Shown in pieces: positions 34,797 to 43,281 of a stretch of DNA of 64,000 bases. A program made the translations under genes and the position numbers. Source of the DNA: a virus; IMG/VR virus record IMGVR_UViG_3300033153_016035, positions 55,918 through 119,917 of that record; one strand, given 5' to 3'. Within the stretch, counting starts at the first letter, position 1; the number at the start of each line of letters is the position of its first letter. Under the pieces are notes generated by a model. That model had not been told where the DNA came from. It ran no database searches and saw only the letters and a list, made by a program, of their open reading frames with translations.

Positions 34797-35249
34797 TTAC
34801 TCCCCCGGCCATAAAGCGACTAGCGCAACACTGGACTCCGGCACCTTGGTTATCCGCACGGACACACCGCAGAGGTCGCAAGGGTCGACTACCAACGTAA
34901 GACCCCCATAACTCCGCTCCACCGTGGCTACAGCGCCCTGGGGTATCTTATGTTTACCATTTTCTATGGGTTTTAATAATACCACCCTGGCGCCTACCCA
35001 ATCCTTTTTAAGTTTGGGGTTTTTGGGGCGACCATCTACATTACGGCACGGGCACCAGTTATAGGAGCACTGATCGGAACACTTACACAAAAGGGTTCCA
35101 CAGTGCCGACAGCGATCCGCGCACGCGCTACAAACATATTTTAAGCATACAGAACACCGCCCCAAAAACCGCCATTTGTCGCGTGCCCGTACCCGGCCGC
35201 ACGCGCAGGAGTGGGTAGGTTTTTTCGGGATGGGTATTTTTTTACTCAC
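34797..35249 (-). CDS. RING-like cysteine-rich N-terminus plus beta domain, 150 aa
   Basis: Residues 14-70 hold at least 14 cysteines with repeated C-x2-C spacings (CACG, CSVCLKYVCSACADRCRHCG, CKCSDQC), resembling cross-braced RING or B-box-like zinc folds. The C-terminal 70 residues are beta-rich (GARVVLLKPIENGKHKIPQGAVATVE), like an SH3/KOW-type barrel. Function unknown; a protein- or RNA-binding adaptor is plausible. Confidence 0.72.
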   Translation of the reverse strand: MSKKIPIPKKPTHSCACGRVRARDKWRFLGRCSVCLKYVCSACADRCRHCGTLLCKCSDQCSYNWCPCRNVDGRPKNPKLKKDWVGARVVLLKPIENGKHKIPQGAVATVERSYGGLTLVVDPCDLCGVSVRITKVPESSVALVALWPGE

Positions 35250-35265
35250 CGCAGTCCCCTTAACT

Positions 35266-36093
35266 TTATCTGATCTTTAAAAATGTAATCGCTGAAATGT
35301 CCTTCATTAGAGCCTGTCTATTTTTCTTGAGTTTCCCGTCCCGCAGGAAATTCCACGCCCGCACAACTGTTAGAATCTTAACCCCTGGCGTCAACTTCCC
35401 GGTTTTAGTCACCAGTTGATTCAGCAGTATCTGCCGCAGATACCATATCACGTCCTTTTCCTCCTGGAGCCCGGAATGGAGTTGGCCAAAAAACCGTTTC
35501 GCCTCCTTAGGATCTTTCTTTACCATTTCATGATAAAGGAAAAGCATAACACCACCAGATATGAGTTTAGGGGCTGTCAGCTTTGCCGTAAATGCGGCTT
35601 GACTTTTTAACTCTGGTCTTTGCTCCAAACCGCCCAACACCGCCCTGTTAGCCATAGCGGCTTTCCCTAAATGCCAATAGCGCCCTTTCGCGTAGCCGTT
35701 TATCCAACGTATGGCACTAGAAATGGCTCGACTATGTCTTTTGACCACACCCGCAACAACCAGGACGTCTGCGGCGCTTCGGGCAAGACCACAATCTATA
35801 GTTTGCATGGCCTTTGGATCCATGTTGTACACCACATCGGTTACTACCGCGATGTCCGCCGTAATGATCCCCATTAAGCGGTGCTGACCGTCCAGAAGGT
35901 TACCGAACCAATCGAACTTTATGGGGTTCTCGTCGTACACATACCCTCCCTGTCTGATATCCTCCGCGATCGCCTTATAATAGGCTGGGCGTATAGTGCG
36001 ATTGCACTTATTATGGCGTAGCATTTCCCGCGCCCTATCTGGGGTAACAACCACCCCAACCTCGCGGATAATTTCTGGTTTATCGTCTGTCAT
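35266..36093 (-). CDS. ParB/sulfiredoxin-like phage protein, 275 aa
   Basis: The N-terminal part has NPIKFDWFGNLLDGQHRLMGI, the DGQHR signature of the ParB/Srx fold found in many phage nuclease- or NTP-binding-like proteins. A helical C-terminal half follows. AAGGAG precedes the ATG. Likely to act on DNA; it need not be a partition protein, as no ParA or parS is evident. Confidence 0.78.
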   Translation of the reverse strand: MTDDKPEIIREVGVVVTPDRAREMLRHNKCNRTIRPAYYKAIAEDIRQGGYVYDENPIKFDWFGNLLDGQHRLMGIITADIAVVTDVVYNMDPKAMQTIDCGLARSAADVLVVAGVVKRHSRAISSAIRWINGYAKGRYWHLGKAAMANRAVLGGLEQRPELKSQAAFTAKLTAPKLISGGVMLFLYHEMVKKDPKEAKRFFGQLHSGLQEEKDVIWYLRQILLNQLVTKTGKLTPGVKILTVVRAWNFLRDGKLKKNRQALMKDISAITFLKIR

Positions 36094-36149
36094 AGCGTTT
36101 ATCTCCTTATAAAGTTGTAATAAAATTTTAACACCTGTTTTTTGGGGGG

Positions 36150-36350
36150 TTACTGCAACTGTGGATTGTGGTCACCGGCAACGGTTTCCGGTATACAGCC
36201 CGCCGTGTACTCCCCAGTTTTTGTGTCGTACTCCACAGAAATTACTCTAAGTACCTGCTCCCCGTGGCATATGTACATAAGCCTTTGTGGGGGATGGGAC
36301 ATTTCTACTATAATGTCTTCTTTGTCGTTGAGACCTAATTTAACTTTCAT
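36150..36350 (-). CDS. Hypothetical protein, 66 aa
   Basis: Coupled to the upstream gene by a 4-base overlap. Beta-rich, no motif recognised. Confidence 0.66.
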   Translation of the reverse strand: MKVKLGLNDKEDIIVEMSHPPQRLMYICHGEQVLRVISVEYDTKTGEYTAGCIPETVAGDHNPQLQ

Positions 36351-36571
36351 GCGCCTGACGTCCTTTCTTCGCGTACCTTCCCGAAAACACTAGATAGAAG
36401 ACGCTCCCTAAGTGCTTCCTTCACCTCATACTCCGACTGGCCCAGTTTCACATCAGCCGACACCACCGTCGCCGTCGGAAAATGCGTCATGCGAATACGT
36501 CTGCCTGTTCTCACCGACATCCCGAACGTGTCTATACGCACATCCTTCATCACCGCCCCTCTGTCAAACAT
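36347..36571 (-). CDS. Hypothetical protein, 74 aa
   Basis: GGAGAAGAG precedes the ATG. Basic N-terminal half, helical C-terminus. No family recognised. Confidence 0.68.
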   Translation of the reverse strand: MFDRGAVMKDVRIDTFGMSVRTGRRIRMTHFPTATVVSADVKLGQSEYEVKEALRERLLSSVFGKVREERTSGA

Positions 36572-36611
36572 GTCTCTTCTCCTTTAGTCTAATATGGGTT
36601 GGTTGGGTAAT

Positions 36612-37286
36612 TTAACTCTCATAAAATGCATCCAGCGGTTGTACTACCTTAAGCGGCCCATCTACTGCATTAAACGGGCCGTCCATGACTGTTGAAACAA
36701 CATTATTTATTACCCCGTCCGGATACTCATACACCGCAACCGAGACAAAGGTTTTACAATCGACGCACTCGTCGCATCCATCCATTGTAACCTCCCCCGA
36801 GTGGAAGTCCCACATGTATTCGTGTCCCATTCCGCGCTCCGGGCCATCTGCCCCATGCTCAGTCAACTCGAAGTATTCCGGGGTCAGTGTTAACCTCTGA
36901 CCACAAGCACTGCACTCCAGTATCAGTTCTCCGTCTAGTTTTATTGTTTCTGAAACATCCTCACAATGTGCCGCCCCGCGTGTGTCTCTATAAAACCGAT
37001 CGGCCTCGGCATCGCGTATCTCCAACCACTTCAAGTCCCCTTCCTCGCCAACGCACCCCCCATTTTTTATCACCCACGCTACAAACCTCTCATTGACGCT
37101 TGCCTGTGAAATGTTGCTTCGCACCTTGATCTTAGTCCGGCGCGAGGACATGGATGCGGGCAGGAAAAACTCAAGATATTTCCAGGTGTCATGTTTCTTT
37201 TTTACTTCTGGCACCCCACTCCCCTCAATTTCAATATCAAAAGGATCTGGTTTGCGCTTTACATTTTGTGTCTTGTCCTTATTCAT
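36612..37286 (-). CDS. Hypothetical protein with zinc-type cysteines, 224 aa
   Basis: ATG at 37286 follows the upstream stop at 37294 by 7 bases; the longer frame would overlap that gene by 68 bases. CSAC (about residues 125-128) and CDECVDC (about 169-175) suggest a zinc site. The N-terminus is basic, the remainder acidic. No family recognised. Confidence 0.72.
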   Translation of the reverse strand: MNKDKTQNVKRKPDPFDIEIEGSGVPEVKKKHDTWKYLEFFLPASMSSRRTKIKVRSNISQASVNERFVAWVIKNGGCVGEEGDLKWLEIRDAEADRFYRDTRGAAHCEDVSETIKLDGELILECSACGQRLTLTPEYFELTEHGADGPERGMGHEYMWDFHSGEVTMDGCDECVDCKTFVSVAVYEYPDGVINNVVSTVMDGPFNAVDGPLKVVQPLDAFYES

Positions 37287-37293
37287 TTGATTT

Positions 37294-37626
37294 TTACTCC
37301 GCTTGTCCGCAAGGGATAGCAAGATAGTCAGCAAACAACTCAACCTTCTGGTATGGCGCACGTCGAAGGAAATCAGCCAAGTTCCGCACTGTAACCTCTA
37401 CAAGGACTTTGCCCTTTTCTATGCGGACGACAGTGCCAATAAGCTTCATCTTTATCTGATCCGGCCCCAAGTCAATTACCGCCAATTCAATCCATTTTGG
37501 GTAATGCTTCTCACCCCACTCATCCTTGCGGGTCTTTCTAAGGCTCCGACAGTGAAGGAGGTGTACTCTCTGGTCTTTATTGTCCTGGGCCGCATAATAC
37601 ATTTCTCGTAATTCACTCCCCGTCAT
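37294..37626 (-). CDS. Hypothetical protein, 110 aa
   Basis: ATG at 37626 has GGGGAG 7 bases upstream; the ATG at 37641 has AGG directly adjacent and is less suitable. Beta-rich middle with a possible KOW/SH3-like stretch (IELAVIDLGPDQIKMKLIGTVVRIEKGKVLVEV). Coupled to both neighbours. Confidence 0.7.
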   Translation of the reverse strand: MTGSELREMYYAAQDNKDQRVHLLHCRSLRKTRKDEWGEKHYPKWIELAVIDLGPDQIKMKLIGTVVRIEKGKVLVEVTVRNLADFLRRAPYQKVELFADYLAIPCGQAE

Positions 37627-37786
37627 TTTTAATCTCCCCATCCTCCGGCGTAAGGGGGTTTTCGGTCACTTGATATATAAGAACCTCTCTGCACTGCGTA
37701 CAGATGTAGTGTGCGTAGTGTTCTCCTTTCTTGTCTGTGTTTATGGACAAAATAGTCTGGGGTCCAGTGTGCTTGCATTCTGTCAT
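37613..37786 (-). CDS. Small zinc-site protein, 57 aa
   Basis: ATG at 37786 (MTECKHTG) follows GGAGAAAGCTT and overlaps the previous stop. C-K-H near residue 4 and CTQC near 29-32 suggest one zinc ion. The ORF extends to 37954 but overlaps the neighbouring gene. Confidence 0.66.
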   Translation of the reverse strand: MTECKHTGPQTILSINTDKKGEHYAHYICTQCREVLIYQVTENPLTPEDGEIKNDGE

Positions 37787-38163
37787 AAGCTTTCTCCGTC
37801 CCGACACCTGTATGACCACCGCCACTCCTCCGGCATTTGTCTTTGTATATTCCCTAGTCCATATCTCTCCAACCAGTATTTCTGGACCTGATCCTTGCTC
37901 ACGCCGTAGTGCCGGGCAACTTCTGTCGAAAACAACATGAACCACCCTTGCCAATTTTCAATACCATATTTTCCCGCCAAGTCCTCATACAGCTCCGGGG
38001 TTTCCCCCACCACACCCAACATCTGCTCCACAGTGTCGGGACCGGCAAAGGATTCGTCCTCTTCCTTTCGCCAATCTGCTCGCTTAGCATCGCTCGGCAC
38101 CGCTGCCGGAAATTCATAAACTTTATCACCGGACCTAAACTTTATCGTGGGAGCATTCCACAT
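37783..38163 (-). CDS. Hypothetical protein, 126 aa
   Basis: Ends in an ATGA overlap with the next gene. Residues about 80-105 (EVARHYGVSKDQVQKYWLERYG) look like a helix-turn-helix. No family recognised with confidence. Confidence 0.7.
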   Translation of the reverse strand: MWNAPTIKFRSGDKVYEFPAAVPSDAKRADWRKEEDESFAGPDTVEQMLGVVGETPELYEDLAGKYGIENWQGWFMLFSTEVARHYGVSKDQVQKYWLERYGLGNIQRQMPEEWRWSYRCRDGESL

Positions 38164-38184
38164 TTATCTTCCTCCACCGCAATT

Positions 38185-38289
38185 TTAAACTTTTTTACCC
38201 GTCAATCGGCGCTCGATCTTACGTACCGCATTTTCAAGCGCCAGTAGTTTGTCACACATATTGTCGCTCCGGTCGCAGGTCCATCTCAC
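38185..38289 (-). CDS. Tiny coupled ORF, 34 aa
   Basis: GTG at 38289 overlaps the stop of a 20-codon ORF (38348-38286, MNDDMKKSEVVV...) as GTGA. Product is basic and helical (LLALENAVRKIERRLTGKKV). Supported only by coupling and position between two genes; may not be real. Confidence 0.3.
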   Translation of the reverse strand: MRWTCDRSDNMCDKLLALENAVRKIERRLTGKKV

Positions 38290-38416
38290 CGCCCACTTTC
38301 TATCCTATTGTCCACCACAACCTCGCTCTTTTTCATATCATCATTCATTTACATTACCCCATAAATTCGAGTAACTTTAAAAGCTTCATTTTCAAAATTA
38401 GAAAATCTTTTTGATC

Positions 38417-38659
38417 CTAAAGGAAATTGGAGTACAAATTGGGGATATTTACTTTGTACTCGGACTTTTTTGTATATCTCCGTAGAAGGGGAATTTCCTT
38501 CCTGTTTTTGGAGACTGCCCACCGCTTACACTCCACGATGACTCCCGTTTGACTGCTTTGAAGAAGATACATCACCTCATCGGGATCTTCACCCCGGCGC
38601 TTGCACCGCTCCAAAGCAGCATCCTTACAAATATCTATAGACATTTTATATCTAAACAT
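38417..38659 (-). CDS. Small basic protein, 80 aa
   Basis: ATG at 38659 has AAAAGGAG 5 bases upstream; the longer ORF to 38707 overlaps the TetR gene. Basic and beta-rich, with single cysteines and no recognised domain. Next gene downstream of tetR, so probably co-regulated. Confidence 0.72.
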   Translation of the reverse strand: MFRYKMSIDICKDAALERCKRRGEDPDEVMYLLQSSQTGVIVECKRWAVSKNRKEIPLLRRYTKKSEYKVNIPNLYSNFL

Positions 38660-38682
38660 ATTTTCTCCTTTTAATTGACGGT

Positions 38683-39129
38683 TTACCTGTCCCCCGATAA
38701 TACCCAATTTATAATGCAGTTAAGCCACTTATCCTCTGACTCCCCGCAACCGTCGAGCTGTGCGTTATGCGCGGACTCGGTTATGATGTATTCGATGCAT
38801 TCCTGATACTGCTTTCGGATAGCCTCCGAAAACATCGCCTCCACACGCGCCACCATTAAGAATCTGAAAGACACAACTTGGATTAGTTTCTCCGGCTCCG
38901 TTATTAGTAATAACTCTTCGATGCGTTCCGCTGCGACACGGATGGCTAGAATGAATAAATCCACCTTACCCTTAAAATAATAGTGGACTGTGTTTGGGGT
39001 AACGCTCGCTTCTTCTGCTATTTGGTGGATAGAGGCATTGTACCCCACATTTGCTATTGCTACAACCATTCCTAGGGCGATCTTCCACTTGGTCTGTTCG
39101 ATCGTCACCTCTGTTTTTATTTCAGTCAT
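38683..39129 (-). CDS. TetR-family transcriptional regulator, 148 aa
   Basis: Residues about 28-62 (NVGYNASIHQIAEEASVTPNTVHYYFKGKVDLFILAI) carry the TetR DNA-binding signature: helix-turn-helix followed by the HYYFKGK motif. The C-terminal part, about 85 residues, is shorter than the usual ligand domain (normal length about 190-210). TetR proteins are rare on lytic phages. GGAG precedes the ATG, and a perfect palindrome 26 bases upstream (39155-39170) is a likely operator for autoregulation. Confidence 0.85.
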   Translation of the reverse strand: MTEIKTEVTIEQTKWKIALGMVVAIANVGYNASIHQIAEEASVTPNTVHYYFKGKVDLFILAIRVAAERIEELLLITEPEKLIQVVSFRFLMVARVEAMFSEAIRKQYQECIEYIITESAHNAQLDGCGESEDKWLNCIINWVLSGDR

Positions 39130-39154
39130 CTATTTTCTCCTTTTTTAGTTGAAG

Positions 39155-39170
39155 CGGCAGACGTCTGCCG
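39155..39170. promoter_or_regulatory. Palindrome copy 1, candidate TetR operator
   Basis: CGGCAGACGTCTGCCG is a perfect 16-bp palindrome lying 26 bases upstream of the tetR start. The same core recurs at 43113-43132 and 45781-45800. Confidence 0.7.
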
Positions 39171-39179
39171 GTTTGCCCG

Positions 39180-39425
39180 CTAATCCCCGTCTAACTTTTT
39201 AACAGTAATGGGACCGCGCTTTACTTGTTTTACACAGTGAGGACATATGTCGGTGGAAACCAGTACTTCTTCCCTGGTAGCCTCCCGTAGCACCTCACAT
39301 GCCGCCAAAGTCATAAAACGTGTATGCGCACATATACTTAAATGAATCCTTTGCCATGCTGATGTGCTGTGTGACGTGGCTGCCTTAGTAAAAAGGTGGT
39401 TTATTCCAGATTCTGATTTGCCCAC
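39180..39425 (-). CDS. Small Cys-containing protein, 81 aa
   Basis: I place the start at GTG 39425, just after the upstream stop at 39436; an ATG at 39476 would overlap that gene by 41 bases without a ribosome site. Contains CPHCVKQVKRGP and an earlier Cys/His pair (SICAH). Start is uncertain. Confidence 0.58.
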   Translation of the reverse strand: MGKSESGINHLFTKAATSHSTSAWQRIHLSICAHTRFMTLAACEVLREATREEVLVSTDICPHCVKQVKRGPITVKKLDGD

Positions 39426-39435
39426 TATAAAAATC

Positions 39436-39861
39436 TCAGACACCAGTTTTCTCCTTGATATTCTCAACCCTAACATAACCCGCTGCTTGATATGTTATCT
39501 TCTGATTTACTGTCTTTCGAGATATTATGATAGTGGAACCACACCCGGGACAAGTCACCAGCGTCTCAATTTTTTCTGGAATGTCCGGGAATATTGGGGG
39601 ATTTGTTGTCGGTATGATTTTTTTACAAACTGGACACCCTACTCCCTCCGCATCCCCAGATTCTTCCAGACAATGTACAAGATGTGTGCGATTTGTCTTT
39701 ATCTTCCTCTTTTTATGCTCCGGTATTGGGATGAACCTAAATGCGAGTCCGTCACCCCCCACTTTTAAATTTATTTCAGGGGGATTTTCCATTTGTTCAT
39801 CAGATAATTTGACTTTTATTAAAAGGGTATTATCCTCAATTTTATATGTGGGAATTGTCAT
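39436..39861 (-). CDS. Zinc-ribbon protein, 141 aa
   Basis: CPVC (about residues 76-79) and CPGC (about 104-107) form a zinc ribbon; the N-terminal 70 residues are beta-rich. No family recognised. Confidence 0.7.
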   Translation of the reverse strand: MTIPTYKIEDNTLLIKVKLSDEQMENPPEINLKVGGDGLAFRFIPIPEHKKRKIKTNRTHLVHCLEESGDAEGVGCPVCKKIIPTTNPPIFPDIPEKIETLVTCPGCGSTIIISRKTVNQKITYQAAGYVRVENIKEKTGV

Positions 39862-39871
39862 ATCTTTTTTC

Positions 39872-40183
39872 CTAAATGTATGTTTTCAAACTTGCGGTCG
39901 TGGTACAGGTTTTTTGGCTGCGCCTCTGCGAGCCCCTATGATAGGGGTTTATGTGGTAATTTGCTTGCCTACAAATAAGTTCTAGTATCAAACAGGGGTT
40001 TTCATATTTTTGGCGTTTTGGACCATACCACGTATAGAGTAGAGAAAAATCCCAAAAATGAAAAACCCCGAAGATTTCAAAAATACTTTGTACTCGAACT
40101 TGTTTGGCATTTTTAGGGTAAATTTGCATCATTAGGGTTATGGGGGCTACGTGGCTAGTTTCTCTATTTACCGTTTTTGTCAT
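39872..40183 (-). CDS. Possible small protein, 103 aa, doubtful
   Basis: GAGGTAGTTAAA precedes the ATG, but the residue composition is irregular (aromatic-rich middle, basic Ser/Thr-rich end) and the surrounding DNA turns A+T-rich and low in coding character. Kept with low confidence. Confidence 0.35.
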   Translation of the reverse strand: MTKTVNRETSHVAPITLMMQIYPKNAKQVRVQSIFEIFGVFHFWDFSLLYTWYGPKRQKYENPCLILELICRQANYHINPYHRGSQRRSQKTCTTTASLKTYI

Positions 40184-40384
40184 TTTAACTACCTCTTCGT
40201 CCCTTACTTAGTACTGACCGCATTTTGCGGGGATCATGGTTTTTGGTGGAAAATGGCCTTTTTTTGAGGGCTTTTTTGGTCGTTTTTCCACTGGTTTTTT
40301 GGGGGTGGAGTCGGTGTTGGGTGCTGTGCTTAGCTCTTGTTAGGGGTCGACTTTGATTTTATGTTTCGTGTAACTTGTCCGCAA

Positions 40385-40789
40385 CTACCCATTTATGTCC
40401 TCTAAAATTGCATTAAAAAATTCCTCAACTTTGTGGCAGTCATTTAATGTTAAACTTCGTTCGTCATCACTGATAATATATTTGGGATTACCTAACATTA
40501 TTTTAAATAGAGGAGCCCTTTCCGCCCGCGCTATAAAAGCTATTTTTATAACCTGTTTAGGGGCTGTTACCTCCAATAATATGATGCTGTGTTCTTGTAT
40601 ATATCCCCAAACTACCCCCAGTATAGTCCCATTCAGAATTTCTTCTATTGGTAGAAGCGCACAATCTTTTAGGTGGAAGATCACCCAGTCAATCTTCTCC
40701 TCTTCTATCACCTCAATTGTCTTTGGTATACTATATTCCTTAAGCAACTCTACTGGGATTATTTCCCCCTCTAAGTCCTCTAAACTCAT
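40385..40789 (-). CDS. Hypothetical protein, 134 aa
   Basis: GGAGGACAAGCAG precedes the ATG. Mixed alpha/beta with conserved-looking hydrophobic pattern, no motif. Sits alone between two low-coding stretches (40184-40384 and 40790-41252). Confidence 0.72.
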   Translation of the reverse strand: MSLEDLEGEIIPVELLKEYSIPKTIEVIEEEKIDWVIFHLKDCALLPIEEILNGTILGVVWGYIQEHSIILLEVTAPKQVIKIAFIARAERAPLFKIMLGNPKYIISDDERSLTLNDCHKVEEFFNAILEDING

Positions 40790-41252
40790 CTGCTTGTCCT
40801 CCTTAGTGGGTTTACCTGGGGTAACTGTTCTGGGGTAACTGGTTTACTAATTTACCGGTTTCTGGGTGCTTCGTGTAATAGATTTTTTGGTTTCATGGCA
40901 CCGCTTTTTTGGTTTTTGGATTTCGGATTTGAAAATGGGATTTGGTATTTCTTGCTTCTAAGCGCCCCTAGTGCCCGGAGGGGGTGGGTCAAATAAAGCT
41001 TGGGACGGGCCCCGCAAACCCCCTAAATAAACCCCCTAAAGGGGGTTTATTTAGATCCATTTTAATCTTTTCTTTTCTTATCAAATCTTTTCCTTTCCGA
41101 ACCACTCCCCGACGCCTCCTATTCTTTCTTTTTTTCTCTTTTCCTGTCTTCTTCATTCTTTTCCCTTCTTGTATGGGTGTGGTGAAGTTTGTGTGGGGGA
41201 TTATGTGGTAAAAACCCGCCCCTACACGGTTATTTGCAGCCAAAATTCCCTC
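40790..41252. other. Low-coding intergenic stretch with a 14-bp inverted repeat
   Basis: About 460 bases without a convincing gene. The first part is G/T-rich on the plus strand, the last part T/C-rich. The main feature is a perfect inverted repeat, CTAAATAAACCCCC (41023-41036) and GGGGGTTTATTTAG (41041-41054), with a 4-base loop, which could act as a terminator-like hairpin on either strand. An 84-codon Lys/Arg-rich frame across it looks like chance. Confidence 0.55.
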
Positions 41253-41432
41253 TTATAAACTCTTATCCATCCGATTTCCACCTTTTATGGGCAGGGGGAA
41301 CAGCAAACACTCCGCTATAGCGGGGGTGAATGTACGCATTTTGAATTCATAGATTACCATACCGGCGGGCCAGGGCGTACTATCAATACAAGGAAGATCC
41401 GCCTTCACCGCTCTGTTCTTCTTCTTCTCCAT
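41253..41432 (-). CDS. Small hypothetical protein, 59 aa
   Basis: ATG at 41432 has GGAGG 7 bases upstream; upstream codons to 41489 come from a GA-repeat tract and are excluded. The product (TPWPAGMVIYEFKMRTFTPAIAE) looks like a folded small domain; function unknown. Confidence 0.62.
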   Translation of the reverse strand: MEKKKNRAVKADLPCIDSTPWPAGMVIYEFKMRTFTPAIAECLLFPLPIKGGNRMDKSL

Positions 41433-42296
41433 CTCTTTACCTCCCCTCTTTTCTCTCTTTTCTCTCTTTTCTCTTCTTTGTCTTTTCACCTATAAGTTTG
41501 TTATCTATAACCCCAAAGGGATGTCGACTATCTTACCATTTTATTCTTTTATGTCAAGGCTTTTTTTATAAATTTTTGGAGGATATGCCGTATATAAACC
41601 AGCGAAAAAAGAACAAAACTCTACAAACCAATAAAGTGGGATTTTTTTAGGGGGTGCGTTTTTTACAAGTGTGTGGGGGGAAACACCTTAATGGGGGTGC
41701 TCGGGGCCGGAATAATGGCCCGTTTTTTTATCTTTTTTGATCAAATGTGTGCGATTTCGCACACATTTAGCTCTGGAAACACATAGTACCTTCTGTTATA
41801 ACTCCTTATCCTTCATCTTCTTCCCTCTATTTTCGTATCCTCCTTTTTTTACCCCCTCTGGAATGCCTATAGAATATGGGCCACAGAGCCTTATGTAGCC
41901 CATATTCTACGGGCCTCAAAAATTTATTAAAAAAATGACCCGTCTCCTTACTCCCCGTAAGCCTAGAAGCGGATCCCAAAATAGCCAAAAATACATACGG
42001 GATTTTTTAAAATATTCTATACACCACCCCAATCCCCACTACACCACACCCATACAGCTTACACAGGGGATTGCTAGAAGAATAATAAAAGAAAGGCATA
42101 AAAAAAGCCCCGGTCTGCCAGCCACAGCTTCCCAAGGCTTTATCGTATACGCCTCACTTATGTTAGTAAACACAAGGAGAGTCTGTCTATATGATACCAG
42201 ATAAAAAGCAGCAATTCAATAAAAACAAGATTTATAATTGGGCCATGCAAAAAACCCCACTCCCCCCACCACAAGCAGGAAAGAAACCAATCGAGA
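41433..42296. other. Long non-coding gap with inverted repeats
   Basis: About 860 bases, A+T-rich with many T-tracts and no supported gene. It holds two perfect 12-bp inverted repeats: AAATGTGTGCGA/TCGCACACATTT with a 2-base loop (41743-41768), and TAGAATATGGGC/GCCCATATTCTA with a 16-base loop (41870-41909). A weaker GC hairpin followed by seven T lies at about 41705-41729. The only plus-strand frame (41935-42204) has no ribosome site. Possible regulatory or replication-origin region; nothing here proves it. Confidence 0.55.
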
Positions 42297-42716
42297 TCAA
42301 AGTAGTCTCCGTCCTCGTTCCCGCACTTTGCCTAATACTTTTAAAACACTATCCGTGTCCCATTGCCTAACCCCTTTCTTAAATCTCGCTTTACACTCCG
42401 CCGCATGCTGTTCTTCAAACTCTTGAAGCACTCTAAGTTCTGCTCGTGTCATATCTTTAAACCTACTAATCTTTCCTAGCTTTTCTACAACTTCTACCGG
42501 TGTGAGGTTGGTAACATTCTCTCTGTCCCACTCCTTAAAGTAGTCCCGGCAGTCCCTACAACCCAACCCCAGTCCCACACCATGCACGCACAACCGATCA
42601 TGATCCTTCCACACATGTCCGTCCAGCACCAGCCTCCGCTTGCGCTTTTTCCCGTGTACCTTACATTTGATCTTTATAAAATGCTCTTCCACTCTTTGCC
42701 CTTCTAGTAATTCCAT
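42297..42716 (-). CDS. Hypothetical basic protein with Cys motifs, 139 aa
   Basis: ATG at 42716 follows GAGAGGTATTAAA and lies 2 bases after the upstream stop. Contains C-x-H (IKCKVHGKKRKRR), CVHG and CRDCRDYF, a plausible zinc site, and a basic C-terminus (GKVRERGRRLL). No family recognised. Confidence 0.72.
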   Translation of the reverse strand: MELLEGQRVEEHFIKIKCKVHGKKRKRRLVLDGHVWKDHDRLCVHGVGLGLGCRDCRDYFKEWDRENVTNLTPVEVVEKLGKISRFKDMTRAELRVLQEFEEQHAAECKARFKKGVRQWDTDSVLKVLGKVRERGRRLL

Positions 42717-42717
42717 T

Positions 42718-43095
42718 TTAATACCTCTCAGTCCTTTTGTGTTTCTTAATCTCCAGCTCCCACGCCAGCTTTTCCTTTTCATCCGGTAGTCTGGGTTTCC
42801 TTAAGGGTGGGAGGTAGAAGACGTTAAGATATTTACCGTGGTCAGTGTGGGTGGCTGTTTTTATATGTGCCTTGCAATCGGGGCATTCATTAACCAACTT
42901 CCTGCCGTGGGCGCAGTGTTCTATGGGGAAAAAATGCCAGTCAAACCCCTGAAGTACCATCCTACCATTGTGTATTTTACAGGGTATCACCACATTATTG
43001 GGCGGCGTCTCCTTACACACATTACAAACAAAACGTGGCACTGATTCTTTGAGTGTCCAGATACACCCACACTGGAAACATCTAACCCTAAACAT
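42718..43095 (-). CDS. Zinc-binding protein under palindrome control, 125 aa
   Basis: N-terminus CFQCG (residues 6-10), CNVC (24-27) and later CAHG and CPDC give two zinc sites. GGTAAGGTAGACTT precedes the ATG. A perfect 20-bp palindrome identical in core to the one upstream of tetR ends 18 bases upstream, so it may belong to the TetR regulon. Confidence 0.74.
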   Translation of the reverse strand: MFRVRCFQCGCIWTLKESVPRFVCNVCKETPPNNVVIPCKIHNGRMVLQGFDWHFFPIEHCAHGRKLVNECPDCKAHIKTATHTDHGKYLNVFYLPPLRKPRLPDEKEKLAWELEIKKHKRTERY

Positions 43096-43112
43096 AAGTC
43101 TACCTTACCAAA

Positions 43113-43132
43113 ACCGGCAGACGTCTGCCGGT
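43113..43132. promoter_or_regulatory. Palindrome copy 2, candidate TetR operator
   Basis: ACCGGCAGACGTCTGCCGGT, a perfect 20-bp palindrome, 18 bases upstream of the gene ending at 42718 and immediately after the stop of the two-TM microprotein. Confidence 0.7.
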
Positions 43133-43279
43133 CTAACCAAAAACTAAAATAAAAGCCCCCCACAACACAAGTAGAATTCCAACTAAAGCAGTATGAACTC
43201 TATACTTATGCGAGCGGGTGGCGACGCAAATCCCCCAAAGCCCTACTACCACGCAGACAACCCCATAAAGCGCAATCAT
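43133..43279 (-). CDS. Two-transmembrane microprotein, 48 aa
   Basis: ATG at 43279 lies 2 bases after the upstream stop (TGAACATG), so it is probably translated by coupling. The protein is essentially two hydrophobic helices (IALYGVVCVVVGLWGICVA and TALVGILLVLWGAFILVFG) joined by a short basic loop. That layout fits a class II-type holin or another small inner-membrane effector, but size is below typical holins. Found by reading short frames by eye. Confidence 0.6.
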   Translation of the reverse strand: MIALYGVVCVVVGLWGICVATRSHKYRVHTALVGILLVLWGAFILVFG

Positions 43280-43281
43280 GT

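Noticed and set aside
35266-36093. ParB-like gene as a plasmid partition system
   Set aside because: No ParA partner or centromere-like repeats are near; the DGQHR fold is common in phage proteins with other roles.
40989-41243. 84-codon Lys/Arg-rich minus-strand frame
   Set aside because: Low-complexity translation of purine-rich DNA and a 14-bp inverted repeat; no convincing ribosome site.
41935-42204. 89-codon plus-strand frame
   Set aside because: No ribosome site, opposite to flanking genes, and unusual residue mix; left as part of the non-coding gap.
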